DNA of 64,000 nt from the NCBI GenBank assembly GCA_958446835.1, contig CAUCXT010000012.1, positions 9,482 through 73,481 of the forward strand. The letters are read 5' to 3'. The notes under the pieces are model-generated. The model saw nothing but the letters and a program-made list of their open reading frames with translations, had not been told where the DNA came from and did not search any database. The stretch comes from an uncultured Eubacterium sp. (lineage in GTDB: Bacteria > Bacillota > Clostridia > Lachnospirales > Lachnospiraceae). The translations under genes and the position numbers were made by a program. Positions 34,231 to 43,798 of this stretch are shown here, one piece after another. Position 1 is the first letter of the stretch. Every line of letters begins with the position of its first letter.

Positions 34231-36321
34231 GTGGACATATTATTTGCGGGAAATACAGCGGCGGTATCGGAGGGCTTTTACAATGCTATAGAAAAAGAGT
34301 ACAGATGTATTGTGTTAAACGGTAGTTGCGCAAAAGATAAATTAAAGAAAAAGAATATTCTGTTTTTTAAATCTGAAAATGATGAGGATACGGAGCATAT
34401 TTTCCGTTCGTTTAATTTTGAAACAGTTGTTTTCTTTTCACAGGTGCTTGATGGTGAGAAAAAGATATTTGATGAGCTTGAGAAGCTTGAATACATACTG
34501 TATTTGTGCAGAAAAAGAAATATCAGCAACTTCATCTATATAACAGGAAACAGACCACAGGAGGACAGAAAAAAAGGCGAGATGAGCAGGGAGGTGCTTC
34601 TTGATGCGTGTGAGCAGCTCTGCCACAAGGCGGCTCAGGTGCAGGGTATGAAGGTTCAACTCTTGCGTGTTCCGTATCTGTATCATACCGTGATAAAGAC
34701 AAGTCATGCCGGAAGGTGGCTTGATACCGTGTTTTCGGGAAAGCAGCTTGTGCTTCCGGGCTATGAGAGCACACAGACGGATTTTCTCAGGGAGGATGAT
34801 TTGGCATTGCTGCTTTGCAGAATGTTCGATGATCCATGGGAGGAGCCTTATCTTGACAGCAATATAAGCGGCAAAAATAAGATAAGCTTTGAGGAGCTGG
34901 CGAAGCTTTATACAGAGCTGGGCAAGGAGCATGGCTTACAGGTTGAAGTAAAATACAGCGGAAAGGACGAATGTACACCGCTGTATCAGACCGATGAGTG
35001 GGCGCGCAAGGAGTACGGCTGGGCTCCGATGGCAGATATCAGAAGGGATTTGGAGGAGGCGTCACACAGCCAGCTTGAAAAGAACAATAAGAATAAAAAT
35101 CGCAGGGCACACCGCATTCTGTCGCGAAGGATTTTCAGAATTATTGTGGAGCAGATAGTTCTGTTCGCAGTGGCGGAAGCTCTCAATTACCTTACAAGGG
35201 ATAACGGAATGTTTAACTTTATTGATTTCAGATTTGTGTATATCACCATCATTGCATGTATAAATGGCCTTGGAGCGGGCGTAGTGTCCGCACTTATGGC
35301 GAGCGTGGGGTACATTTTCTCCAATGCGGCACAGATGTCATGGCAGGTGTTGTTTTTTAATGTTCAGAACTGGCTGCCGTTTGCCTGCTATCTGTTAATT
35401 GGCTGCGTGCTGGGATACAACAGGGACAAGGCGCGTGATGAAATAAAAAGTAAGGCAGATGAATTAAGGCTTTTGGAAGAAAAATATAATTTCCTGCATG
35501 GACTTTACACGGAGGTGGCGAAGGGAAAGGAGCGTTTCAATAATCAGATAATCGGATATAAGGACAGCTTCGGCAAGATGTATTCCGTCATAAAAAGGCT
35601 CAACTCAACACTTCCGGAAATGGTGTTTTATGAGGCTGTGGATGTCTGCGAGGAGGTTCTTGGCAATTCGCATGTCGCGATATACAGCATAAAGGAGGAC
35701 AGCTCATTTGCAAGATTGTATGTGTGCTCAAGACGATGCATTGGCAGTGCGGAAAAATCACTCAAAATTACGGATTATCCGGAATTGCTTGGCTGCCTTG
35801 AAAATAATGAGACATTTGTCAACCGCAAAGCACTCAAAAATTATCCTGCATACGCGACACCTATACGCAGGGAAGGGGTGCTTGTGGGAATGATTCTCAT
35901 TATGGAGGCGGACTACACACAGATGAATATGGAGTTTTCCAACAAATTGAGAATAATGTCGGATTTGATACAGGATTCGCTCGTGCGTGCGATGGAATTC
36001 TATGAAATGGATGAGAAAGTGATTGAGGATACAAGGATTCTTGAGGCAGATAAATTCGAGGAGCTTCTTGATGTGAAGAAGCAGATGAGAAGAAAACAGT
36101 ATTCGGATTATGTGCTGCTTGAGATAGAGGTCGAAGATGATAGGAAGCTTAATGAAATAAGCAGGAGACTTTCGGGGCTGGTGCGTGAGAATGATGTCCT
36201 TGGAATCGGAAAGGATGGAAAGCTGTGCCTTTTGTTGTCGCAGACAAGCAGTGCGGACATGAAGGCGGTTGCGGGGCGGCTTTTGAACAGCGGGATAGAG
36301 TTTGAGGAGGTAAGGGAGTGA
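34231..36321 (+). CDS. pelD: PelD-like c-di-GMP receptor fused to an SDR/epimerase-like domain
   Basis: A 696-residue protein. Residues 1-~280 resemble an NAD-dependent epimerase (extended SDR) with a degenerate glycine loop (GNTAAVSEGF) and no clear YxxxK. A basic segment and four hydrophobic helices follow (~300-400), then a coiled coil (~405-440), a GAF domain (~450-590) and a degenerate GGDEF domain (~600-696). The I-site motif R652-E-N-D655 is present five residues before KDGKL, which replaces GGDEF, so the domain can bind but not make c-di-GMP, as in PelD. GTG start. The gene is the first of a tightly packed operon. The epimerase fusion is unusual compared with Pseudomonas PelD. Confidence 0.82.
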   Translation: MDILFAGNTAAVSEGFYNAIEKEYRCIVLNGSCAKDKLKKKNILFFKSENDEDTEHIFRSFNFETVVFFSQVLDGEKKIFDELEKLEYILYLCRKRNISNFIYITGNRPQEDRKKGEMSREVLLDACEQLCHKAAQVQGMKVQLLRVPYLYHTVIKTSHAGRWLDTVFSGKQLVLPGYESTQTDFLREDDLALLLCRMFDDPWEEPYLDSNISGKNKISFEELAKLYTELGKEHGLQVEVKYSGKDECTPLYQTDEWARKEYGWAPMADIRRDLEEASHSQLEKNNKNKNRRAHRILSRRIFRIIVEQIVLFAVAEALNYLTRDNGMFNFIDFRFVYITIIACINGLGAGVVSALMASVGYIFSNAAQMSWQVLFFNVQNWLPFACYLLIGCVLGYNRDKARDEIKSKADELRLLEEKYNFLHGLYTEVAKGKERFNNQIIGYKDSFGKMYSVIKRLNSTLPEMVFYEAVDVCEEVLGNSHVAIYSIKEDSSFARLYVCSRRCIGSAEKSLKITDYPELLGCLENNETFVNRKALKNYPAYATPIRREGVLVGMILIMEADYTQMNMEFSNKLRIMSDLIQDSLVRAMEFYEMDEKVIEDTRILEADKFEELLDVKKQMRRKQYSDYVLLEIEVEDDRKLNEISRRLSGLVRENDVLGIGKDGKLCLLLSQTSSADMKAVAGRLLNSGIEFEEVRE

Positions 36322-36328
36322 GTTTGCT

Positions 36329-37225
36329 ATGGGGAATATAGTGATTGGTGTTTTGCTGGCATTACATCTGATAATCTGTGCAGTGATTTTCGCAATGATG
36401 AGGTTAAGGAAGCTTAGGACGCGCCATGTCATCTTTCCGGCTGTGGTGCTGCTTCCGGTGTGTGGGTACATGCTGCTTATTATTGATGAATGGCAGGTGA
36501 GGCATAACAGACAGGATTTGCGGGATGTTGAGGATTATGGAAGGCTTCAGGGCGATGATGTGTGGCGTAGAGAAGTGATTGCCGGGAAGGATGATGACTT
36601 TATTGTACCACTTGAGGAGGCGATGACCGTGAACAGCCCGGTTGTGAGCAGAAAGCTGATGATGAAGCTTCTGCATGCCAATCCGGAGCAGTATGTTGAG
36701 CTGTTAAAAAGGGTCACTTTGTCCGATGATGTCGAGCTCACCCACTATGCGACTACATCCATGATGGAGATACAGAGCGGGTATGAGGAGCGCATAGGAC
36801 GCCTGCTTGAAGAGATAAGGTTAAATCCGGATGATTCGTATGCGCTTGTAAAATGCAGAAATGAGCTTAAGGCATACATAGACAGTGGGTTTATCACGGA
36901 TACGGTGCTTAGGCAGTACCGTATGAGACTCCATGAGGTTTTAAAAAAACTGTGTGTCATGCAGCCTGAGGCGGTGCGATATGAGTTTGAGTATATAGAA
37001 AACAGTATAATGCTTGGAATAACTGATGGTATAGATAAAAGACTTGCGGTGCTTGAAAAGAAATACCCGCAGGATATAAGGGTGTACTGCCTGTATGTGC
37101 AGTATTATTACTGTACGAACAATGGGGAGAAAATTAAGGATGTCCTACAGGAAATCAAGGACAAGGACATATATTTGGACAGCAGTGGAAGGCAGTGGCT
37201 GGATGTATGGTCACATGCAGATTGA
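36329..37225 (+). CDS. pelE: PelE-like membrane/TPR protein
   Basis: A 298-residue protein with two N-terminal transmembrane helices (about residues 5-24 and 33-53) and a helical cytoplasmic part with TPR-like repeats (NPDDSYALVKCRNELKAYI..., YPQDIRVYCLYVQYYYCTNNGEKIKDVL). Arrangement and position between pelD and the deacetylase gene match PelE. In known systems PelE joins PelD and PelG in the membrane complex. Sequence motifs alone would not identify it; the assignment rests on topology and order. Confidence 0.72.
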   Translation: MGNIVIGVLLALHLIICAVIFAMMRLRKLRTRHVIFPAVVLLPVCGYMLLIIDEWQVRHNRQDLRDVEDYGRLQGDDVWRREVIAGKDDDFIVPLEEAMTVNSPVVSRKLMMKLLHANPEQYVELLKRVTLSDDVELTHYATTSMMEIQSGYEERIGRLLEEIRLNPDDSYALVKCRNELKAYIDSGFITDTVLRQYRMRLHEVLKKLCVMQPEAVRYEFEYIENSIMLGITDGIDKRLAVLEKKYPQDIRVYCLYVQYYYCTNNGEKIKDVLQEIKDKDIYLDSSGRQWLDVWSHAD

Positions 37226-37237
37226 GGTGATTTGACT

Positions 37238-39079
37238 ATGAGGGGTATGAAGAAAAAAATTGCGGGAAAGGTTCTGCTCCCGGTTGCAGCGCTATTCGTG
37301 CTGAGTATTCTCGTGTTCAGGGAAAGGGCAGGTATCGGTTATGAGCAGACTGATGCTGCAGTGAGAGAATGGGAAACTATATATACGGAAGAAATTGAGC
37401 TGACAAAGGAGTGTCTGATTCTCACATCGGCTGAGGAAGTGAGTGATACTTACCTTGGTATTATGGAGACGGTGCTTGACGGCATGAAGGTCGGATATGA
37501 TGTATGCGAAGTGGATGAGAATTTTGAGGTGGCAGTGCTTGACGAATACGCCGCCGCAGTGGTTACTTTCCAGAACTGGGACGTGTTTGCGGATAAACTC
37601 ATGCCTGTTTTTTCGTGGGTAAAAAAAGGTGGCAGGCTGCTTACGGTGGTGACACCGGAGGTCGACCCTTTTTTTAACGCTGTAGCGGCTAAATTCGGAA
37701 TAGATATAATTGACAATTATCCCAATGTGTATGGCGTGCGTTTTTTGAAAGGATGCATGATAGGAGCGGATGACGATGACATATTCTGGTATGACAGAAG
37801 CATGGAGGAGGGCGTGATGTCATCGCTTCAGGTACAGCTGAAAAATGACTGTGATGTCTATGTGGTATCGGAGGAGGGGGACGTGCCGATTGTGTGGACG
37901 AACGATTACGGAAAGGGAAGGGTTGCCGTTATAAATCAGGCAGTGACGGAAAAATATGCAAGAGGCTTCATAAATCTTGCATACACGGCGCTCTATGATG
38001 CCTATGTGTATCCGGTAATCAATGCTTCGGCATTCTATCTGGATGACTTTCCGTCCCCGGTTCCGGCGGGCAATGCGGAGTATATAAGAAGGGATTACGG
38101 AGTGGATGTAGCCTCATTCTATACGAATGTATGGTGGCCGAAAATGATGGAATTCGAGAACCGGTTCGGAATAATTCATACAGGACTTATAATCGAAAAC
38201 TATTCGGATGAGGTTGAGGCACCCTTTGAGGGGAACAGGGCAACGGCGCGCTTTCTGAAATTCGGAAATATGCTTTTGAACAACGGAGGAGAGCTTGGAT
38301 TCCACGGCTATAACCACATGCCGCTGTGCTTAGAGGGTGTTGATGAGGATAAAAAATACGGCGGTTACAGACTGTGGAAGTCCGGAAAGGATATAGAGAC
38401 TGCGGTGCAGGAGCTGGTGGATTTTTCGGAGGGGCTTTTTCCGGATAATGCTTTCTGCGTGTATGTCCCACCGTCGAATATTTTATCCGAGGAGGGCAGA
38501 AATGAGCTTATAAAGGCTGCACCGCAGATAAAGGTGATAGCCTCGACATTTCTTAAGGATGCCGAAAATATAGCTTATGAACAGGAATTTAAGGTTGAGG
38601 AGGATGGTGTCATAAGTACACCGAGAATAACCTCCGGATGTGTCATAGATGATTACCAGATGCTTGTAGCATTGTCGGAGCTTAATTATCAGTTTGTCCA
38701 GTCGCATTTTACCCACCCGGATGACACCTTGGATGAGGACAGAGGTGCGGCGCTTGGCTGGGAGTACATGAGTGGATGTCTGGAAGATTATATTGAGTGG
38801 GTCTATGAGTCCGCACCTTCAATATGCAATGTGACCGGAAGTGGTATGGGAAGGGCGGTTGAAAAGTATGACACGCTTACAGTGCAGAGGGAATACACAG
38901 ATGAGGGCATAAGACTAAGACTGGGAGGCTTCTCCGGGGAGGCGAGCTTTTTAGTGCGCATAAGTGACGGAGTGATTGAGGGGGCGAGTGGGTGCAGTTA
39001 TGAGCATATATCGGGAAGCATGTATCTGCTCACGGCGGACTGTGACGAGATAATGATATATATAGGAGGTGCAATGTGA
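37238..39079 (+). CDS. DUF2194 polysaccharide-deacetylase-like protein (PelA role)
   Basis: A 613-residue protein with an N-terminal membrane anchor (KVLLPVAALFVLSILVF). Residues ~40-260 have a class I glutamine-amidotransferase-like fold (WVKKGGRLLTVVTPE, DYGKGRVAVINQAV). The following part is a CE4-like deacetylase with the metal motifs FYLDDFPSP and GGELGFHGYNHM (HxxxH) and FTHPDD. In Gram-positive Pel loci a protein of this kind supplies the deacetylase function of PelA. The PelA hydrolase domain is not evident. The ATG at 37238 is chosen over TTG 37232 because of GAGGTGA spacing. The stop overlaps the pelF start. Confidence 0.8.
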   Translation: MRGMKKKIAGKVLLPVAALFVLSILVFRERAGIGYEQTDAAVREWETIYTEEIELTKECLILTSAEEVSDTYLGIMETVLDGMKVGYDVCEVDENFEVAVLDEYAAAVVTFQNWDVFADKLMPVFSWVKKGGRLLTVVTPEVDPFFNAVAAKFGIDIIDNYPNVYGVRFLKGCMIGADDDDIFWYDRSMEEGVMSSLQVQLKNDCDVYVVSEEGDVPIVWTNDYGKGRVAVINQAVTEKYARGFINLAYTALYDAYVYPVINASAFYLDDFPSPVPAGNAEYIRRDYGVDVASFYTNVWWPKMMEFENRFGIIHTGLIIENYSDEVEAPFEGNRATARFLKFGNMLLNNGGELGFHGYNHMPLCLEGVDEDKKYGGYRLWKSGKDIETAVQELVDFSEGLFPDNAFCVYVPPSNILSEEGRNELIKAAPQIKVIASTFLKDAENIAYEQEFKVEEDGVISTPRITSGCVIDDYQMLVALSELNYQFVQSHFTHPDDTLDEDRGAALGWEYMSGCLEDYIEWVYESAPSICNVTGSGMGRAVEKYDTLTVQREYTDEGIRLRLGGFSGEASFLVRISDGVIEGASGCSYEHISGSMYLLTADCDEIMIYIGGAM

Positions 39080-40497
39080 GAGTCTGTATGATATTAGAGG
39101 GCAGCTATCCTTATGTGTACGGAGGAGTGTCGAGCTGGATGCACCAATATATTCAGGCGATGCCGGATGTGGATTTTGTTTTATGGTGCATAGGAGCGCA
39201 GGCTGAAAACAAGGGGCATTATAAGTATGAGTTGCCGAAAAATGTGGTTGAGGTACAAGAGGTGTTTCTTGATGACGCATTAGACCAGAAACTGAAAAAC
39301 GGTGGAAGAAAACTTCGTTTTACGCAAGAGGAGAAAACGGAACTGGAGAAACTTTTTGAGGGTGAGAGTCTTGACTGGGACGTGCTTTTCGAGCTGTTTC
39401 AGGATAAAAAGGTTAATCCGGTCAATATGATGATGAGTCCTATGTTTTTAAATATAATTATGCAGCTGTGCGAGGGAAGATTCACGTATCTGTCATTCAC
39501 CGATTTTTATTATAATGTAAGGTCTATGGTGCTCCCGCAGCTATATCTGATAACAAAAGAGGTTCCGCAGGCGGACATCTATCACGCTACGGCGACCGGC
39601 TACAGCGGAATACTTGGAAGCCTTGGAAAATGGAAGTATAAAAAGCCGTTCATACTCACGGAACACGGCATATACACAAGGGAGCGTGAGGAAGAGCTTC
39701 TTCGTGCACAATGGGTTCTGCCGTATTTTAAGAATCAGTGGATAAATATGTTTCGTCTTTTTTCGGATTGTGCGTATGTACATGCGGATGTTGTGACGGC
39801 ACTTTACAAAAGGGCAAACGAGATACAGCATGAGCTTGGCTGCGATGAGTCGAAGCTTATGGTAACCCCAAACGGTGTGCACACGGAAAAGTTCGCCGGA
39901 GTGGGGGCAAAGGAAGATGACGGCTATGTGGATATAGGAGCTATTGTCCGGATAGCCAAGATAAAGGATATAAAGACAATGATATATGCATTCGCAGAGG
40001 TGCGGCGGATCATGCCAAATACGCGGCTTCATATAATGGGGGATGTGGATGACGAGGAATATTATGAGGAGTGTAAGACACTGATTGAGCAGCTTGATGT
40101 CAAGGGAATCATATTCACCGGTGTTGTGAATGTGTCCGAATATATCAGAAAAATAGATTTTGTGATACTTACAAGCATATCGGAGGGGCAGCCCTTATCC
40201 GTACTTGAGGCATTTGCGGCCGGGCGCGCATGTGTGACAACGGATGTTGGCTGTTGCCGCGAGCTGATTGAGGGCAGTGATGGGTTTGGAAACGCCGGGA
40301 TATGTGTTCCTCCTATGAATAAGGAGCAGCTTGCACAGGCAATGCTTGAACTGTGCAGTGAGCCGGAAAAAAGGAGAAGGATGGGGGAGGCCGGGAAAAG
40401 AAGGGTGAATATGTTCTACACACATGAGGTTTCGATGGAGAACTACAGGGAGATATACAGAAAATTATTGAATGGGGGAGTATCATGGCGGGAATAG
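39076..40497 (+). CDS. pelF: PelF-type GT4 glycosyltransferase
   Basis: A 473-residue cytoplasmic glycosyltransferase. The start RVCMILEGSYPYVYGGVSSWMHQYI is the PelF signature. YHATATGYSGILG, LTEHGIYTREREEELLRA, VTPNGVHTEKF, AIVRIAKIKDIKTMIYA and SEGQPLSVLEAFAAGRACVTTDVG (the EX7E nucleotide-sugar motif) all fit GT4. It should polymerise the Pel-type chain from UDP-sugars. It overlaps both neighbours by a few bases. Confidence 0.95.
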   Translation: MRVCMILEGSYPYVYGGVSSWMHQYIQAMPDVDFVLWCIGAQAENKGHYKYELPKNVVEVQEVFLDDALDQKLKNGGRKLRFTQEEKTELEKLFEGESLDWDVLFELFQDKKVNPVNMMMSPMFLNIIMQLCEGRFTYLSFTDFYYNVRSMVLPQLYLITKEVPQADIYHATATGYSGILGSLGKWKYKKPFILTEHGIYTREREEELLRAQWVLPYFKNQWINMFRLFSDCAYVHADVVTALYKRANEIQHELGCDESKLMVTPNGVHTEKFAGVGAKEDDGYVDIGAIVRIAKIKDIKTMIYAFAEVRRIMPNTRLHIMGDVDDEEYYEECKTLIEQLDVKGIIFTGVVNVSEYIRKIDFVILTSISEGQPLSVLEAFAAGRACVTTDVGCCRELIEGSDGFGNAGICVPPMNKEQLAQAMLELCSEPEKRRRMGEAGKRRVNMFYTHEVSMENYREIYRKLLNGGVSWRE

Positions 40498-41996
40498 GCT
40501 TCGAGCTAAAGAAAATGTTTTCAAAAAAAGGGGTATTTCAGCTTATCAAGGCGTATGGTTATGCCGGGACAGTGTGCGTGGGACCTATGCTGCTGGGAAT
40601 GTTTTTTCTTATATTGATAGGTCTTATGTCGGCGTATTTTGGAGCGTTATACCATGAAAGGGAGCTGCTAAACAGCATGGTTACATACACGCTGCTTGCT
40701 TCGATGGTGTGGAGCAATACATTCTCAATGGTTATGACGCGGTTCGTGGCGGACAGTCTGTACAGCGGCAATAGGGGAGCTGTGATTCCGGCATTCTGGG
40801 GAAGCACCTGTGCCATGCTTATCGCAGGTGAAATCATGTACGGAATTTTTATGGCGTTTGCAGGTGTTCCTACCGTGTATGCGCTGTTATGTGTTGTCCT
40901 TTTTGGGGAACTGGTCATTGTGTGGAATGAGATGAGCTATCTCACCGCAGTCAAGAATTATCGTGGAATAATTAAGGTGTTTGCGTCCGCGGTTGTGACG
41001 GCAGCAGTTGCAGGCGCGGTTCTGCTTATGCTTTTTAATTCGGAGGTTGTATCGACTATGCTATTTACAGTGGTACTGGCGTATGGTGTTATGGCGGTGT
41101 TTTACTATAAGATTATGGGGGATTATTTCCCGAAGGGTGATGTCACGGCGGCGTGCTTCCTGCCGTGGTTTGACAGATATCCGTCACTTGTATTTTTGGG
41201 GCTTGCCATGTCACTTGGGCTGTTCGGACATCTGGTTATAATGTGGGGAAGCCCTGTAGGAGAGCATATACAGGGGCTTTTTTATGCCGCACCGACCTAC
41301 GATATTCCGGCAATTGCGGCTTTTTTGTCGATTCTTGTGACCACTATAAATTTTGTCATATCGGTTGAGGTGAATTTTTACCCCAAATACAGGGCGTATT
41401 TTGATGCTCTCAACAATGGCGGAATACTCAAGGACATAAATCAGGCAGGTGAGGAGATGAAGTCCGTCCTGTACAGGGAGCTGACATATACGTTCATGAA
41501 GCAGCTGTTCGTCACAATAGTATTTATAATAGTGGGTTCGATTGTACTTCCGAAACTTCCTTTGGGAATAAATGATGACATGCTGGGAATTTTCAGGGTT
41601 CTGTGCATGGGATATGCCTTCTATGCGGTGGGCAACTGTCTAATGCTTATACAGCTTTACTTTGCCGATAACAAGGGCGCACTTATCAGCGCGCTGAGCT
41701 TTATGTCCGTGAGCTGTGTCGGTACATGGGTGTGTGGCAGGCTTGATACAATGTATTATGGTGCCGGATTCTGGGTTGGAACGGTTGTGTTTTCGATAGT
41801 GGCATTTATAGGGTTAAGGCTCTACCTTAGAAGGCTTCTCTATCATGTGCTGTGCAGCCAGCCTGTTGTCGAGGAGGTTAAGAAGGGTGTGTTCACCAAT
41901 ATAGCTTCATATTCCGGTGCCAGATATGAAAAAAGGTGGAGAAAAGACCTGCAAAGAGAGCGGGCAATGGCGTTTAGCGGGGAGGAACAGGTGTGA
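40485..41996 (+). CDS. pelG: PelG-type polysaccharide exporter
   Basis: A 503-residue polytopic protein with about twelve transmembrane helices. The start MAGIGFELKKMFSKKGVFQLIKAYGYAGTVCVGPMLLGM is diagnostic for PelG. YAAPTYDIPAIAAFLSILVTTINFVISVE and YRAYFDALNNGG are also conserved-looking. It belongs to the MOP/oligosaccharide-flippase group and should carry the growing chain across the membrane with PelF, PelD and PelE. The 13-bp overlap with pelF suggests coupled translation. Confidence 0.95.
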   Translation: MAGIGFELKKMFSKKGVFQLIKAYGYAGTVCVGPMLLGMFFLILIGLMSAYFGALYHERELLNSMVTYTLLASMVWSNTFSMVMTRFVADSLYSGNRGAVIPAFWGSTCAMLIAGEIMYGIFMAFAGVPTVYALLCVVLFGELVIVWNEMSYLTAVKNYRGIIKVFASAVVTAAVAGAVLLMLFNSEVVSTMLFTVVLAYGVMAVFYYKIMGDYFPKGDVTAACFLPWFDRYPSLVFLGLAMSLGLFGHLVIMWGSPVGEHIQGLFYAAPTYDIPAIAAFLSILVTTINFVISVEVNFYPKYRAYFDALNNGGILKDINQAGEEMKSVLYRELTYTFMKQLFVTIVFIIVGSIVLPKLPLGINDDMLGIFRVLCMGYAFYAVGNCLMLIQLYFADNKGALISALSFMSVSCVGTWVCGRLDTMYYGAGFWVGTVVFSIVAFIGLRLYLRRLLYHVLCSQPVVEEVKKGVFTNIASYSGARYEKRWRKDLQRERAMAFSGEEQV

Positions 41997-43798
41997 AGAT
42001 ATTAAAAAAAGTGATGGGCTGTATCTGTCTGGTAGGGCTGTCTGCCGTGCTGGCAGCATGCTCCATGAACAATTATGATTCCGGTTTGAAACAGACGATT
42101 GAGGAGTCGGTACCGGGGGGTGATGGCGATGGGGGAAAACAGCAGGACGCCGCTACGGATACCTCGGGTGCAGGCAATGGGGGAATGATATATGATAATG
42201 CCTCTCTGTATGAGAACCGTGACCCTGCCTCAGTTGTGACAATGTATCTCACTGTGAGTGAGGGAAATGCTTCGGACAACACGGATCACACATGGACGCA
42301 GGTCAACAGCTATTCGGCATATCATTATGATGAGCTTGGAATTGAGAGGTATGCGGTCAACGGATTATTGCAGGTTGGGGATGAGAACGGACCGGTTGAG
42401 GGGCAGTTAGGGTATGGTCAGGTAGTTCCGAATGCGACAGTGACCATAAGAGGTCAGACCTCAACACGATATGCGCAGAAAAATTACAGGATAACAATTC
42501 GCGATAACAAGGGGACATGGGATGACCAGAAGGTGATAAACCTCAATAAGCATGAACAGGACCAGAGCCGTTTTACCAATAAAATATGCTATGACCTTAT
42601 GAGTGAACTTCCCGGAATGATAGCTATGAGAACCCAGTTCGTGCATTTATATGTGAAGGACATGACGGAGGGAGGAAGTGGCGAGTTCGAGGACTACGGG
42701 CTGTACACACAGGTGGAGCAGCTCAACAAGCGCGCGCTCAGGAGCCATGGTCTTGACAAGAATGGTCAGCTCTATAAGATAAATTTTTTTGAGTTTTACA
42801 GATATGAGGACGTCATCATGGTGAAAAATGATGCGGACTATGATGTGGAAGCCTTTGAGGATTTGATTGAGATAAAGGGCAATGATGACCACAGCAACCT
42901 TATTGCGATGCTTGATGAGCTGAATGATTACTCCATTCCTATCACGCAGATTATGGACAAGTGGTTCTGCAGGGAAAACCTGTTTTCGTGGATGGCATTT
43001 CATATTCTTATGGGAAATGTTGATACCCAGTCAAGAAATGTATTCCTATACAGTCCGTTAAACAGCGATACCTTCTATTTTATATCGTGGGACAACGATG
43101 GTGCGTTTTATGATACTAAAGCGAAGCTTCGCAGCCAGGATCGCGGCTGGGAAATCGGAATAAGCAACTACTGGGGGAATGTCCTGTTCAGGCGTGTTCT
43201 CATGGATAATGAGCTGAGGGCCGGTCTTGATGAGAAGATAGAGGAATACAGGAATATAATTACAAGGGAAAAGCTTGAGAAAATGATTGATATTTATGCG
43301 CCGGTTGTAAGAAAATATGCGTTTTCATATCCGGATTCGGAGCACATGCCGATAACCGGTGAGCAGTATGAGGATTTTATAAAGGCACTGCCGGACGAGG
43401 TGGAAAATAATTACAAGCTGTATAAGTTAAGCCTCAAGTCACCACAGCCGTTTTTTATCGGTATTCCACAGGTGACGGACGAGGGCATGTATTTTGCGTG
43501 GGATACCTCGTATGATTTTGAGGCTCAGGATATTTATTATACGCTTGAGCTGGCAAAGGATTATACCTTTGAAAATCCTGTCCTGAAGGTTGACGGATTG
43601 TTCGCCACGGAGTATCTGTATGAGGGAAAGCTTGAGCCGGGACAGTATTTTATGAGGATGACGGCAAAAAATGAGTCGGGCATAGAGCAGAGGGCATTTG
43701 ATTATTATGTGGCTTCCGGCAATCAGGTTATCCATGGAGTTAAGTGCTTTTTTGTCATGCCGGACGGAAGTGTTCAGGAGGATGTATATGAAGAGTGA
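41993..43798 (+). CDS. CotH-kinase-family lipoprotein
   Basis: A 601-residue lipoprotein (GTG start; lipobox LAAC with Cys23). The CotH kinase domain spans about residues 135-450: RGQTSTRYAQKNYRI, LNKHEQDQSRFTNK, DYGLYTQVEQLNKRAL, and the metal-binding DND in FISWDNDGAFYD. The C-terminal ~110 residues look like a beta sandwich. CotH proteins phosphorylate Ser in spore-coat proteins, but many wall-anchored relatives occur beside exopolysaccharide and VTC genes. The target here, on the outer face of the membrane, is unknown. Confidence 0.9.
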   Translation: MKILKKVMGCICLVGLSAVLAACSMNNYDSGLKQTIEESVPGGDGDGGKQQDAATDTSGAGNGGMIYDNASLYENRDPASVVTMYLTVSEGNASDNTDHTWTQVNSYSAYHYDELGIERYAVNGLLQVGDENGPVEGQLGYGQVVPNATVTIRGQTSTRYAQKNYRITIRDNKGTWDDQKVINLNKHEQDQSRFTNKICYDLMSELPGMIAMRTQFVHLYVKDMTEGGSGEFEDYGLYTQVEQLNKRALRSHGLDKNGQLYKINFFEFYRYEDVIMVKNDADYDVEAFEDLIEIKGNDDHSNLIAMLDELNDYSIPITQIMDKWFCRENLFSWMAFHILMGNVDTQSRNVFLYSPLNSDTFYFISWDNDGAFYDTKAKLRSQDRGWEIGISNYWGNVLFRRVLMDNELRAGLDEKIEEYRNIITREKLEKMIDIYAPVVRKYAFSYPDSEHMPITGEQYEDFIKALPDEVENNYKLYKLSLKSPQPFFIGIPQVTDEGMYFAWDTSYDFEAQDIYYTLELAKDYTFENPVLKVDGLFATEYLYEGKLEPGQYFMRMTAKNESGIEQRAFDYYVASGNQVIHGVKCFFVMPDGSVQEDVYEE

